The notes below the pieces were generated by a model that made no database searches, was not told the origin of the DNA, and saw only the letters and a list, made by a program, of their open reading frames with translations. From Erythrobacter sp. SCSIO 43205 (GTDB lineage Bacteria > Pseudomonadota > Alphaproteobacteria > Sphingomonadales > Sphingomonadaceae), in NCBI RefSeq assembly GCF_019904235.1, contig NZ_CP063202.1:1302001-1366000 (forward strand): a stretch of DNA of 64,000 nt. The letters are read 5' to 3'. A program made the translations under genes and the position numbers. Shown piece after piece: positions 45,535 to 54,706 of the stretch; within the stretch, counting starts at the first letter, position 1, and the number at the start of each line of letters is the position of its first letter.

Positions 45535-46173
45535 ATGTCAGGCTGCTGCGAAGAGAAAGTGTTCGATGGGCTGTCACCGGCCTACAAGCGGGCCTTGATC
45601 ATAGTGATCGCGATCAATGCGACCATGTTCGTTATCGAGATGTGGGCCGGTATGGCCTCCGGCTCGCAAGCTCTGAAAGCCGATGCCCTCGACTTCGCTG
45701 GGGACGCCGCGACTTATGGCCTTAGCCTGGCTGTGATCGGCGCATCCATTCGAACCAGAGCTATGGCCTCCTTGATCAAAAGCGGCTCGCTCGCGCTTAT
45801 CGCCATCACAGTTCTTGGAATGACAGCGTTGCGGTTTGCAGAAGGCGTGCCGCCCGAAGCGCAGACCATGAGCTTGGTCGCACTGCTCGCGCTCGGCGCG
45901 AATGTTGCAAGCGTCATCATCCTGCTCAAATGGCGCGACGGCGACAGCAATGTCCGCTCGGTCTGGCTGTGTTCGCGTAATGACGCGATTGGCAATGTCG
46001 CCGTGATCGTCGCGGGCCTTCTTGTCGCCGCGACCGCGAGTGCTTTGCCGGATTTGCTCGTGGCAATCATGCTGGCAGGCTTGTTCCTCCGGTCGTCCAT
46101 CGCCATCGCGCGGCAGGCGATGTCTGAGCTTAGGTCTGAGCGCCTTCATCTAGAAAGAGGGGAAAGCCGATGA
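45535..46173 (+). CDS. Short cation-diffusion-facilitator-like transporter
   Basis: A 212-residue protein of about six membrane spans with the CDF metal-site pattern in two helices (KADALDFAGDAATY and SRNDAIGN). The usual cytosolic ferredoxin-like C-terminal domain is absent. The N-terminus has SGCCEE, a possible metal-binding pair. CDF proteins export Zn, Cd, Co or similar ions against protons. The MerR-type promoter makes it metal-inducible. A relative of similar length lies at 53225-53866. Confidence 0.85.
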   Translation: MSGCCEEKVFDGLSPAYKRALIIVIAINATMFVIEMWAGMASGSQALKADALDFAGDAATYGLSLAVIGASIRTRAMASLIKSGSLALIAITVLGMTALRFAEGVPPEAQTMSLVALLALGANVASVIILLKWRDGDSNVRSVWLCSRNDAIGNVAVIVAGLLVAATASALPDLLVAIMLAGLFLRSSIAIARQAMSELRSERLHLERGESR

Positions 46174-46544
46174 CCATCATGGCAAAGGAACAGATCCTCT
46201 CGTTGATCGAAATCGAAAGAGCCGCTTTCGAAAAGGCAAAACAGGTAGGCAATTGTGACGCGGCGTGGAGGGCACTTGAGCGCGAGCACATCCTCGGTCA
46301 GGCATTTTTCTGGCAGCATATCCGATCGCATATTGCGATGCTCAGGTTTGCTCTCACACAAGGGGAGATCGGCGAAGCTCTCGGACAGTTCGTGCGACTG
46401 GTTCTGGCGCCGCTCGGCAATATTACGGGCAGGCTGCCTTGGGGTAACACGGGACGGTCCAACGTTAATGCCTTCACGCCGATGCCGTACCCGGATGACC
46501 TTGCAGAAATATTCTCGCTACCTGACCAGGTCCATAGGCGATAA
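46170..46544 (+). CDS. DUF3703 family protein
   Basis: A 124-residue soluble protein with the family pattern (AWRALEREHILGQAFFWQHI; GNTGRSNVNAF). Start and CDF stop overlap by four bases, so both are translated together. DUF3703 genes recur next to small CDF/MerR units in metal islands. Role unknown; the tight link suggests it helps the CDF transporter or its metal. Confidence 0.8.
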   Translation: MTIMAKEQILSLIEIERAAFEKAKQVGNCDAAWRALEREHILGQAFFWQHIRSHIAMLRFALTQGEIGEALGQFVRLVLAPLGNITGRLPWGNTGRSNVNAFTPMPYPDDLAEIFSLPDQVHRR

Positions 46545-46625
46545 CGACATGAGCAAACTCCCAAACAACCTTGCCAGAATAGTTTCTTGCACCATGCGCG
46601 CCGAAACCCTAGTAGCGGCGCCGTA

Positions 46626-46970
46626 ATGCGACGTCTTATCTTGCCTTTTCTTGCGTTTGTCGCGCTCCTTTTCAGCAATCTGCTGATGGTGCCCGATGTG
46701 CATGCCGAACAGGGAGAGACGTTTGCGCACGCCGCCGACCATGTCTACGCGCATGGCGCAGAGCACTTCGATGCCGACGTCCCTGATGATGATCAGACCC
46801 GGCAGGACCACGCGGGTGGCCACCATCACAATTGCAGTTTCAATTTGAGCGAAGTTGGCAACCTCGTATCAAACGCTTTCTGGCATCGAGAAACGTTGAA
46901 GCGACCGCTGCGTGTAGCATCCCTGGCGTCGCGCATGCCGTCCGTACCCAAACAGCCCCCGAAGGCCTGA
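46626..46970 (+). CDS. Small secreted His-rich protein leading the czc operon
   Basis: The start at 46626 (MRRLIL) gives a 114-residue precursor with a signal peptide (about 1-22), a His/Asp-rich region (EHFDADVPDDDQ, GGHHHNCSF) and a C-terminus with Pro-rich end (VPKQPPKA). It lies 61 bases ahead of the czcC-like gene. Position and composition resemble CzcI-type leader proteins, but similarity is not strong enough to name it. It has the same plan as the protein at 29317-29682 ahead of the cus operon. Confidence 0.65.
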   Translation: MRRLILPFLAFVALLFSNLLMVPDVHAEQGETFAHAADHVYAHGAEHFDADVPDDDQTRQDHAGGHHHNCSFNLSEVGNLVSNAFWHRETLKRPLRVASLASRMPSVPKQPPKA

Positions 46971-47031
46971 CCGAGACCTTTTTTGTGGCGAGCGCAATCT
47001 CGCTCGCCAGGTTTCAGTCAGGAGATACGAA

Positions 47032-48270
47032 ATGCGGTGCATTGCACTGGCCGCGGCACTTATGGCCGCGTCCATCGGCTCGCAAACATGGGCACAAAAC
47101 ACGATTACGCTCGACGAAGCGCTTGAACGCGCTGGCGTTGGTACAGGCGCGGAAGACGCAGCCTCTGTCAATCCGAGGGTCTACGGGCCTTTAGCGGAGG
47201 AAGAAGCAGCGCGCGCAGCCATCACGCAGGCGCGGCTGCGACCCAATCCGGAGCTGAGCTTCGAGGCGGAGAATGTCGCGGGAACCGGAGCGTTTTCCGG
47301 TCTCCAGTCCAGCGAGTATACGCTGGGCTTCGCACAGCAGATCGAGCTTGGCGGGAAGCGCCGCGCGCGCATCGGAAGCGCGGAAGCATCGGCGAGGATT
47401 GCTGGGGTTCGCCGGGATATGTCGACCGCTGAACTCGCGCTGGCCGTGAGAGAGCGCTACATTGCGGCAGTCGCCGCTGGACAACGCGTCGAACTCGCGC
47501 GTGAAATCGTCGAGCGCAATCGCGAACTTGCGCGTATCGCAACCGTGCTGGTCGAGGTCGGGCGAGAGCCTCCTTTACGGGCCATGCGAGCCCAGGCATC
47601 GCTTGCCGAAGCGGAAGCGCAATTGCAGGCTGCCGAAGCTGACGAGATTGCTTCGAGCCAGGCCCTCACTGCGCTGTGGGTGCCCACAGAAGAACCCTGG
47701 CGTGTCGCGTCTTCTTTCCCTGACATTAGCCCACCCGTCGCTCCGAATGATGCATCTGATCCGCTGCCGTTGCGGTTGGCCGGTGCTCGCACCGAACTCG
47801 CGCAGGCTGAGATCGCTCGCGAACGATCGCTTCGTGTGCCGGACCCGAGTGTCATGGCAGGAGTGCGGCGCTTCGAAGGCAGCAACGACCAGGCCTTTAT
47901 TGTCGGCGTTACGATCCCGCTTCCTTTCGGCAACCGCAATCAAGGCAATATCGCTGCCGCCGAAGCGCAGGCGCGTGCTGCGCAGGCACAGGAAGCGATT
48001 GTCGAAGCCGATTATCGACTGGAATTCGAGCGCACCCTGACGCTTTATCGTTCTGCCGAGACAAGGGTTGAAACCTTGTCACGCGCGAGCCTTCCGCAAG
48101 CCGAGGAAGCGCTTCGACTGGTCGAGATTGGATACCGCAATGGGCGGTTTCCACTGATCGAAGTTCTGGCCGCCGCCGAAGCGCGGGATGCCATCCGTGA
48201 AAACTTGATACAGGCAGAAGAGACGCGAGGCGTACTTGCCGCCCGCCTCATCTGGCTCACTGCAGAGTGA
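47032..48270 (+). CDS. czcC: Outer-membrane efflux channel, CzcC type
   Basis: A 412-residue exported protein (signal ends near TWAQNT) with two long helical repeats typical of the CzcC/TolC outer-membrane efflux family. It is the outer component of the divalent-metal RND pump encoded downstream. The adaptor start lies 11 bases after its stop. Length is normal. Confidence 0.9.
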   Translation: MRCIALAAALMAASIGSQTWAQNTITLDEALERAGVGTGAEDAASVNPRVYGPLAEEEAARAAITQARLRPNPELSFEAENVAGTGAFSGLQSSEYTLGFAQQIELGGKRRARIGSAEASARIAGVRRDMSTAELALAVRERYIAAVAAGQRVELAREIVERNRELARIATVLVEVGREPPLRAMRAQASLAEAEAQLQAAEADEIASSQALTALWVPTEEPWRVASSFPDISPPVAPNDASDPLPLRLAGARTELAQAEIARERSLRVPDPSVMAGVRRFEGSNDQAFIVGVTIPLPFGNRNQGNIAAAEAQARAAQAQEAIVEADYRLEFERTLTLYRSAETRVETLSRASLPQAEEALRLVEIGYRNGRFPLIEVLAAAEARDAIRENLIQAEETRGVLAARLIWLTAE

Positions 48271-48281
48271 GGTCCATTCCC

Positions 48282-49427
48282 ATGAAACGTAACATTCTCA
48301 TAGCCGTCGCGGTCGTTCTTCTCGCGACTGCCGCCATTTGGGCCTTCTGGCCTAATGATTCCGAGGACCATTCCGAAGACGAGCACAGCGAGGTTGCCGA
48401 TGCCCCAGAAGGGATCGTGCCGATCAGCGACCAGCAGATCGAAGCCTCGTCGATCGATATCGAGACGGTCGAGGCAGGCTCCGCCACCGAGTTGGTGTTC
48501 CCGGCGACCGTTGCCGCCGCTCCGAACGCGAGCGCGCGGATCGACGCGCGTGCATCCGGAGTTGTTCGCAGCGTCAACAAGACGCTTGGCGACTATGTCC
48601 GTAAGGGCGAGACGATCGCGAGTATCGAGAGTGCCGATGCCGCCGCTCTTGCATCGCAAGTCGCGGCAGCACGAGCGCGCGTGGGTGAATTGTCAGCGCT
48701 CTATGACCGTGAGCGCCGGCTGTTCGAAGCGAATGTGACGGCGCGGCAGGATCTCGAAGCTGCGCAGGCCAACCTCCAGGTCGCGCGAGCAGAATTGTCG
48801 CGGGCGCAGGCGGCTGCCGCCGCCGCAGGCGTTGGTGGCAACGGACGCTCGCTTGCCGTGACCAGTCCGATTTCCGGCCAGGTCACAAGCGCCCAAATCG
48901 TGCTCGGAGCCTATGTCTCTGCTGGCGATGAGCTGTTTCAGGTCGTCAATGCCAGTGGGTTGCAGGTGCAAGTGGCGCTACCCGCCAATGATGCGGCAAG
49001 GATCAGTCCTGGCGATGAGGCCACGCTCGAATTGGGGCAGGGCCGCGAGATCGGAGGGCGCGTGCGTTCGGTAACACCCGCACTCGATCCGGAGAGCCGC
49101 AGCGCTACCGCTATCATTGCGCTGCGGGGAGGGGTGCCGGAACTGCGTCCGGGCGCGTTCTTGCAAGCCCGGATCCGACCGTCGGATGAGGCCGATGTTG
49201 CCGCGATTTCCGTTCCGGAAGAGGCTGTGCAGATGGTCGAAGGCCGCCAGGTCGTCTTCGTTCGCATGGCAAGCGGATTCCAGGCAATGCCGGTGACGAC
49301 CGGGGCAAGGTCAGCGGGGCGTATCCAGATAAGGTCGGGCCTGCGAGAGGGTCAGAGGATCGCCACTCGGAACGCATTCCTCTTGAAGGCCGAACTCGGA
49401 AAGGAGGAAGCCGAGCATGGCCATTGA
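48282..49427 (+). CDS. czcB: RND adaptor protein, CzcB type
   Basis: The start at 48282 is chosen because GAGG lies at 9 bases upstream. The 381-residue protein has an N-terminal anchor (about 5-22), a His/Asp/Glu-rich linker (SEDHSEDEHSE), a lipoyl-like hairpin domain and beta-barrel domain. It links the CzcC channel with the inner pump. The Cu-style metal-binding segment seen in CusB is absent. It overlaps the pump gene by 11 bases. Confidence 0.9.
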   Translation: MKRNILIAVAVVLLATAAIWAFWPNDSEDHSEDEHSEVADAPEGIVPISDQQIEASSIDIETVEAGSATELVFPATVAAAPNASARIDARASGVVRSVNKTLGDYVRKGETIASIESADAAALASQVAAARARVGELSALYDRERRLFEANVTARQDLEAAQANLQVARAELSRAQAAAAAAGVGGNGRSLAVTSPISGQVTSAQIVLGAYVSAGDELFQVVNASGLQVQVALPANDAARISPGDEATLELGQGREIGGRVRSVTPALDPESRSATAIIALRGGVPELRPGAFLQARIRPSDEADVAAISVPEEAVQMVEGRQVVFVRMASGFQAMPVTTGARSAGRIQIRSGLREGQRIATRNAFLLKAELGKEEAEHGH

Positions 49428-52400
49428 TAGTCCTTCTCCGCTCGCGCCCGACCAGCAGCACCGATCAGGAATGATCGGTTCTATCCTCGATCTGTCGGTT
49501 CGCTACCGTTGGGCAGTTGTGGTTATCGCTCTCGGCGTCGCGATCTGGGGTGCATTCAACCTCGCGCGTCTGCCGATCGATGCGGTGCCCGACATCACCA
49601 ATGTGCAAGTGCAGATCAACACCGAGGCTCCGGCACTCTCTCCCTCGCAAATCGAAACGCAGGTTACCTTCCCGGTCGAAACCGGCATGGCGGGTATCGA
49701 AGGGCTGGAGATGACCCGCTCGATCTCTCGCAACGGGTTCAGCCAGGTAACCGCGATTTTCGAGGAGGGCACCGACCTCTATTTCGCGCGGACGCAGGTG
49801 GAAGAAAGGCTTGCTACACTTGCCGCCTCGCTGCCTGAGGGTGCCGAACCTTCGATGGGGCCAATCTCCACCGGGCTCGGTGAAGTCCTGATGTACACCG
49901 TCGAGTTCGATGGGGCCTACGGCAACGATACGCCGAGCGGCGGACCGATGGGATGGCAACCCGATGGAAGCTTCGTCACCGATGACGGTGAGGTGCTGGA
50001 TACCGAGGTGGCGAGAGCGGCATACCTGCGTACTGTTCAGGACTGGATTGTAGCTCCGCTCATGCGATCGGCCGATGGAGTTGCGGGCGTCGATACGATT
50101 GGTGGCTACGTAAAACAGTATCTTGTGCAGCCCGATCCAGATCGCCTCGCGGGCTACGACGTTTCAATCGAGCAGGTCATCACGGCGCTTGAAGCCGCGA
50201 ACCAAGCCGAAGGTGCGAACTTCGTCGAGCGCGCAGGGGAGGCCTTGCTCGCCCGGGTCGATGCACGGCTGGGTACCGTTGAAGATATCAAACAGGCCGT
50301 TGTCGCGACACGCGAGGGCATTCCCATTCGCGTGGCCGATATTGCCACGGTTGAAGTGGGCGGTGATCTGCGAACAGGCGCAGGTTCGCTCAACGGTGAA
50401 GAGGCAGTCATCGGCACAGTGTTGATGCGCGCGGGCGAAAATAGCCGCACGGTCGCCGCCGGTGCCGCCGAGCGACTGGAAGAAGTGCGCGGGTCGCTGC
50501 CCTTAGGAGTGACGGTGGAAATCGTCTACAATCGCTCCACTCTGGTGGACGCGACGATCAGGACTGTGCGCAACAACCTGACCGAGGGTGCGCTGCTGGT
50601 CATCGTGATCCTGTTTCTGCTGCTCGGCAATATTCGTGCCGCGATCATAGCCGCACTGGTGATCCCGCTTTCTATGCTGATGGCAGCCATTGGCATGAAC
50701 CGGCTGGGCGTATCGGGCAATCTGATGAGCCTTGGCGCGCTCGATTTCGGGCTGATCGTCGATGGCGCCGTCATCATCGTTGAGAACAGTATCGCCCGTC
50801 TTGCCGCCAGGCAGGAGCATGAGGGCCGTCTGCTAACCCTGTCGGAGCGGCTCGTCGAGACACGCCTTGCCGCACAGGAAATGATCAAACCGACGGTCTA
50901 TGGGCAAGCGATCATCCTGCTTGTCTTCGCCCCCTTGCTCACCTTCAGCGGGGTCGAAGGCAAGACCTTTTCGCCCATGGCCATCACCGTGATGCTCGCG
51001 CTGGCATCGGCCTTCATCCTCTCGCTCACCTTTGTGCCGGCAATGATTGCACTTTTGCTGAATAAAAAGGTGAGCGAGACGGAAATGAAGCCGATCCGCT
51101 TGGCCAAAGAGCGCTATGGGCCCCTGCTACGCAAGGCGCTCGCTCGCCCGTGGCCGGTAATCGGGACGGGTGTAGGAGTATTTGCACTCGCGGCGCTGGT
51201 CTTCACCTTTCTGGGGAGTGAGTTCACGCCGCAGCTCGATGAGAGGGATTTGGCGGTTCAATCGCTGCGTATACCTTCAACCCCGCTCGAGCGTTCACTC
51301 GATATGCAAAAGCAGGTCGAAGGCCGTCTCAAGCAGTTTCCGCAGGTCGAACTGGTCTTCTCCCGGACCGGGACGGCCGAAGTCGCGACCGATCCGATGC
51401 CGCCGAATATCTCGGACGCCTATGTCATCCTCAAGCCGAGAAACGAGTGGCCAGACCCCTCGCTTTCCAAGGATGATCTCGTTAGCGAGATGGAAGAAGC
51501 GCTCGGCGACCTCGTCGGCAATCTCTACGAATTCAGCCAACCGATCGAACTGCGCTTCAACGAACTGATCGCCGGTGTGCGCGGTGATGTCGCCGTGAAA
51601 CTTTATGGTGACGATCTCACCGCCATGACGTCTTCGGCCAACGAAGTTGCGGCGATCCTTAATGGTATAGAGGGCGCAGCCGACGTGAAGGTTCAGCAGG
51701 TCTCGGGTTTCCCAACGCTCGACATCGCGTTCGACCGAGCGACAATCGGCCGATACGGACTGACGGTAGAAGATGTGGCGCAGTCGGTGGCTGTGGCGCT
51801 TGGTGGCCGTGAAGCCGGACTGGTGTTCGAGGGTGACCGCCGGTTCGATATCGTGGTTCGGTTGTCCGATGCCGATCGCAACGATTTCGATCAGCTCGGA
51901 ACCTTGCCGATCGCACTCCCGAATGGAGACAGCGTTCCATTGCGCGCGGTTGCAGACTTCGAGGTGGTTGACGGTCTCGCGGAAGTTCGGCGAGAGCAGG
52001 GCCGCAGATTGGTAATCGTTTCCGCCAATGTGCGCGAACGCGACCTCGGTTCCTTCGTCAACGAGGCCCAGGCGGAAGTGGCGGCAAACGTCGATCTGCC
52101 GTCGGCCTCGTTCATCGAATGGGGCGGGCAATACCAGAACCTGCAGCAGGCACAGCAACGCCTCTTCATCGTGGTTCCGCTCGCTTTCGCGGTGATCCTT
52201 TTGCTCCTCTATGCGGCAGTGGGGAGTTGGACGTCAGCCTTGGCGGTGTTCAGCGCGATCCCGCTGGCTTTGGCCGGCGGTGTGTTTTTCCTCGCGCTTC
52301 GCGGCATGCCGTTCTCGATTTCCTCAGCCGTGGGCTTCATCGCTTTGTCCGGCGTGGCCACGCTCAATGGCCTCGTGATGATCACTGCCATCAAACAACG

Positions 52401-52713
52401 TTTGGAGCGGGGGCTGGAGCTGAGCGATGCGATCGTCGATGGTGCCCTGGCGCGTCTTCGCCCGGTCCTGATGACAGCGCTCGTCGCGTCGCTTGGTTTC
52501 GTCCCCATGGCACTGGCCACCGGGACTGGAGCCGAAGTGCAGCGACCGCTCGCTACCGTGGTGATCGGCGGCTTGATTACCGCAACCGCGCTGACGCTGT
52601 TCGTTCTACCCGCCATTGTCAGCCTGATCTTTAGGAAGACATTGCAGCAAGCAGCCGCTCCGGATGATGGCGAGACCATCGAAGCGCCGTCTCGTCCGCT
52701 GCAAGAAACGTGA
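49417..52713 (+). CDS. czcA: Divalent-metal efflux RND transporter, CzcA type
   Basis: A 1098-residue inner-membrane antiporter with 12 spans and two periplasmic loops. The helix-4 signature DFGLIVDGAVIIVEN fits the Zn/Co/Cd class (HME1: DFG-x3-DGA-x3-EN), in contrast to the copper-class CusA here. It completes CzcC and CzcB. It appears intact. Confidence 0.95.
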   Translation: MAIDSPSPLAPDQQHRSGMIGSILDLSVRYRWAVVVIALGVAIWGAFNLARLPIDAVPDITNVQVQINTEAPALSPSQIETQVTFPVETGMAGIEGLEMTRSISRNGFSQVTAIFEEGTDLYFARTQVEERLATLAASLPEGAEPSMGPISTGLGEVLMYTVEFDGAYGNDTPSGGPMGWQPDGSFVTDDGEVLDTEVARAAYLRTVQDWIVAPLMRSADGVAGVDTIGGYVKQYLVQPDPDRLAGYDVSIEQVITALEAANQAEGANFVERAGEALLARVDARLGTVEDIKQAVVATREGIPIRVADIATVEVGGDLRTGAGSLNGEEAVIGTVLMRAGENSRTVAAGAAERLEEVRGSLPLGVTVEIVYNRSTLVDATIRTVRNNLTEGALLVIVILFLLLGNIRAAIIAALVIPLSMLMAAIGMNRLGVSGNLMSLGALDFGLIVDGAVIIVENSIARLAARQEHEGRLLTLSERLVETRLAAQEMIKPTVYGQAIILLVFAPLLTFSGVEGKTFSPMAITVMLALASAFILSLTFVPAMIALLLNKKVSETEMKPIRLAKERYGPLLRKALARPWPVIGTGVGVFALAALVFTFLGSEFTPQLDERDLAVQSLRIPSTPLERSLDMQKQVEGRLKQFPQVELVFSRTGTAEVATDPMPPNISDAYVILKPRNEWPDPSLSKDDLVSEMEEALGDLVGNLYEFSQPIELRFNELIAGVRGDVAVKLYGDDLTAMTSSANEVAAILNGIEGAADVKVQQVSGFPTLDIAFDRATIGRYGLTVEDVAQSVAVALGGREAGLVFEGDRRFDIVVRLSDADRNDFDQLGTLPIALPNGDSVPLRAVADFEVVDGLAEVRREQGRRLVIVSANVRERDLGSFVNEAQAEVAANVDLPSASFIEWGGQYQNLQQAQQRLFIVVPLAFAVILLLLYAAVGSWTSALAVFSAIPLALAGGVFFLALRGMPFSISSAVGFIALSGVATLNGLVMITAIKQRLERGLELSDAIVDGALARLRPVLMTALVASLGFVPMALATGTGAEVQRPLATVVIGGLITATALTLFVLPAIVSLIFRKTLQQAAAPDDGETIEAPSRPLQET

Positions 52714-52748
52714 CGCAAGGCGAGAAGTTGGATTGAAGGTGAAAAAAG

Positions 52749-53151
52749 ATGAGAAAATTCAAGATAGCAGTAGCGCTCGCCGGCCCTGGCATGATGGTCG
52801 GTCCGGCCCTGGCACAAAACGATGTCACGCCAGCGCCTAGGGGAAACGGCGTCGTGCGAATCCGGTCCGGCATGGGTATTCTTTGCAGATGGCTATTACG
52901 CAGAAGTGCAGCTTCCGGACGGAGCGCCTGCTGCCCTGCGTATCTGGCGGGATGAGGGCGATGCAATCGCCTATACCCACGCGCATATGCCATTCGCAGG
53001 GCACGAACGGCCGATGAGGGTTCGTCATCTCACCATCGAAGAGCGCAGTTCCGAGCGGTTGGTCACGCGCAATTATCGCGGTGTGGCGCGTATTTTCCAT
53101 CGCTGCCCGGCCACGTCGCTCAAAGCGCCCAAAGGGCAGAGCGGGCATTGA
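52749..53151 (+). pseudogene. Frameshifted small secreted protein after czcA
   Basis: A signal peptide is read in one frame from ATG 52749 (MRKFKIAVALAGPG...LAQND). Sensible sequence continues in the next frame from about 52875 (VFFADGYYAEVQLPDG...AYTHAHMPFAGHERP) to the stop at 53151. The first frame becomes Arg/Ala-rich before its stop at 52955. The simplest reading is one gene of about 130 residues broken by a one-base shift near 52865-52880. An alternative is sequencing error. No family assigned. Confidence 0.6.
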
Positions 53152-53224
53152 TTGAAAATTGCTCACCGCTACCGGCTTGCACGTGTGAGACTGAGGTTGG
53201 GGAGTACGATTTAGGAGGTTCGGA

Positions 53225-53866
53225 ATGAGCGGCGAAGGCGAGCTGCATCTTGAAACCGCAGACAAGCGAAGAACGCTATGGGTCGTTCTCTGGCTCAATG
53301 TCGCGCTGGCCGTAGGCTTCTTTATTTTCGGCTATTTCGCCGACTCGAACGCCCTCATCGCCAATGGACTGGACAACTCCTCTGACGCCCTCGTCTACGT
53401 CCTGAGCCTCCTCGCGCTTACACGAACACGCACATGGAAAAGAAACGCCGCGCGCTTGTCAGGCATTCTTCTTCTCGTGCTCGCAGGAGGCGTGATCGCC
53501 GATGCTATCCGACGTTTTGTGGAGGGATCGGAACCGGGCGGCATCATGATGATGGCCATGGCCGCGGTTGCTGCGGTGGTGAACCTAGTTTGCCTTCGCC
53601 TGCTTCAGAAGCTGCAGCAAAAGGACGTCAACTTACGCGCTGCAACAACCTTCAGCTTTAACGACTTCGTCGCCAACGGTGGCATTATTCTGGCAGGGAT
53701 CATTGTCATGCTGACAGGCTCGAACTGGCCCGATCTTGTTGTCGGTGTCGCCGTTGCGGGGATCGCTCTTTACGGCGGCATCGATATCCTGCGAGACGCG
53801 CATATGGATAAGCACGATGAAGAGGGGACGGAACATCACAGGGGTGATGCGTTCCGCGAGCCATGA
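53225..53866 (+). CDS. Second short cation-diffusion-facilitator-like transporter
   Basis: A 213-residue protein with about six membrane spans and CDF-type metal motifs (ANGLDNSSDALVY and SFNDFVAN), but no cytosolic C-terminal domain. A charged, His-containing tail follows the last span (MDKHDEEGTEHH). It lies at the right end of the metal cargo in the direction of czcCBA, 74 bases after the broken gene. GGAGG-like sequence precedes the ATG. Probably a divalent-metal exporter. Confidence 0.82.
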   Translation: MSGEGELHLETADKRRTLWVVLWLNVALAVGFFIFGYFADSNALIANGLDNSSDALVYVLSLLALTRTRTWKRNAARLSGILLLVLAGGVIADAIRRFVEGSEPGGIMMMAMAAVAAVVNLVCLRLLQKLQQKDVNLRAATTFSFNDFVANGGIILAGIIVMLTGSNWPDLVVGVAVAGIALYGGIDILRDAHMDKHDEEGTEHHRGDAFREP

Positions 53867-54208
53867 GGCGCTAGCGAAGTCGGTGACCCGACAATCGAGA
53901 TAAATTCCACTGCACGAAGTGCGCTTCGCGACTATCGCGGCCAGTACTTCAGTGTTCAGTGTGGTTCAGCGAGGTCACTCAAAGCACCATGGGACCAAGA
54001 CAGGCATGCTCGGCGCTGGCTGAAATTGTTTAGCTCGCGGTCTGGCTTACGCGCGTGGGAAACATCGGTTCTTCTGCCGAGTTTTGACATGGTGGACGGT
54101 CCATCAAGGGGCAGGAGCCCTGCCGTAATGAAGGTGAGATGCCGGCCAATTTATACTAGGGAATCGGTTCGTCGCGGAGGATGAACTGGTTACCGCAACC
54201 ACCGGTGG
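53867..54208. other. Gene-free right border of the ICE
   Basis: About 340 bases with no convincing gene. A 14-base palindrome AACCACCGGTGGTT lies at 54197-54210, at the edge of the repeat cluster described next. Otherwise nothing recognised. Confidence 0.4.
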
Positions 54209-54230
54209 TTGGGGGTATCGCTGGGGGTAT
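54209..54230. repeat. Direct repeat TGGGGGTAT x2 (possible integrase arm sites)
   Basis: TTGGGGGTAT at 54209-54218 and CTGGGGGTAT at 54221-54230 are 12 bases apart, close to one helical turn, and about 60 bases inside the first tRNA-like end. Such repeats near att cores commonly bind the N-terminal domain of tyrosine integrases. Together with the core at 54291 they would mark the right end of the large element. Inferred; no integrase is seen here. Confidence 0.5.
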
Positions 54231-54290
54231 TTTCGGGACGGAGAAATAAAGGGTCTTTGTTTATCAGGGGCTTATGCACTCCTTCTCGTT

Positions 54291-54306
54291 CCCTCCTCCG
54301 CTACCA
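54291..54306. other. tRNA-like 3' end / att core, copy 1
   Basis: CCCTCCTCCGCTACCA: T-stem 3' strand (5), acceptor 3' strand (7), discriminator and CCA can be assigned. No intact tRNA body precedes it. Best read as the attR remnant of an element integrated at a tRNA 3' end. The same core recurs at 55943, 59624 and 61026. Confidence 0.6.
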
Positions 54307-54351
54307 ATTCAAGCAATTAAACCCCTGTATCTTAAGGGTTTGATGGCAGTT

Positions 54352-54415
54352 TGTGCCATGGCGAAGCGTTTATCTGGCACAGAATCTGCGTTTATTTGGC
54401 ACACTCTTGGCACAC
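54352..54415. repeat. Left TGGCACA repeat cluster (four copies)
   Basis: TGTGCCA at 54352-54358, TGGCACA at 54375-54381, TGGCACAC at 54397-54404 and TTGGCACAC at 54407-54415. The last two are directly repeated 11 bases apart. They lie just inside the first att-like core and mirror a cluster inside the second (55768-55896), the expected place for integrase arm sites. Confidence 0.6.
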
Positions 54416-54706
54416 TCGCATAGTAGTGGGTATCGGATTACTGCTGGTATCTATTCCGTTTCAATCCCCAAGAAAGTTCGCAGACTTCAGTGCGTTGTTA
54501 GCTGATCCAACGCATATTGCTGCGTCCCAAGATCATCGGCCTTTGTATTGTGGAACCAATATCTGTTGGCGATGAGTCTAGGCATCGACGCAAGCAAGGT
54601 GTTGTCATGAAGTTGAGATTCAAATCGGTACGAAAATGAGAAGACGTTCAGGTCTCCCGAAGACTTCGTCCGTTTCGCCGAGGAGCAGAGCAAAAAATAT
54701 AAGGGC

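Noticed and set aside
54351..54575. Short frame over the left TGGCACA repeats
   Set aside because: It reads through the repeat cluster, has no motif and no ribosome site; the repeats explain the sequence better.
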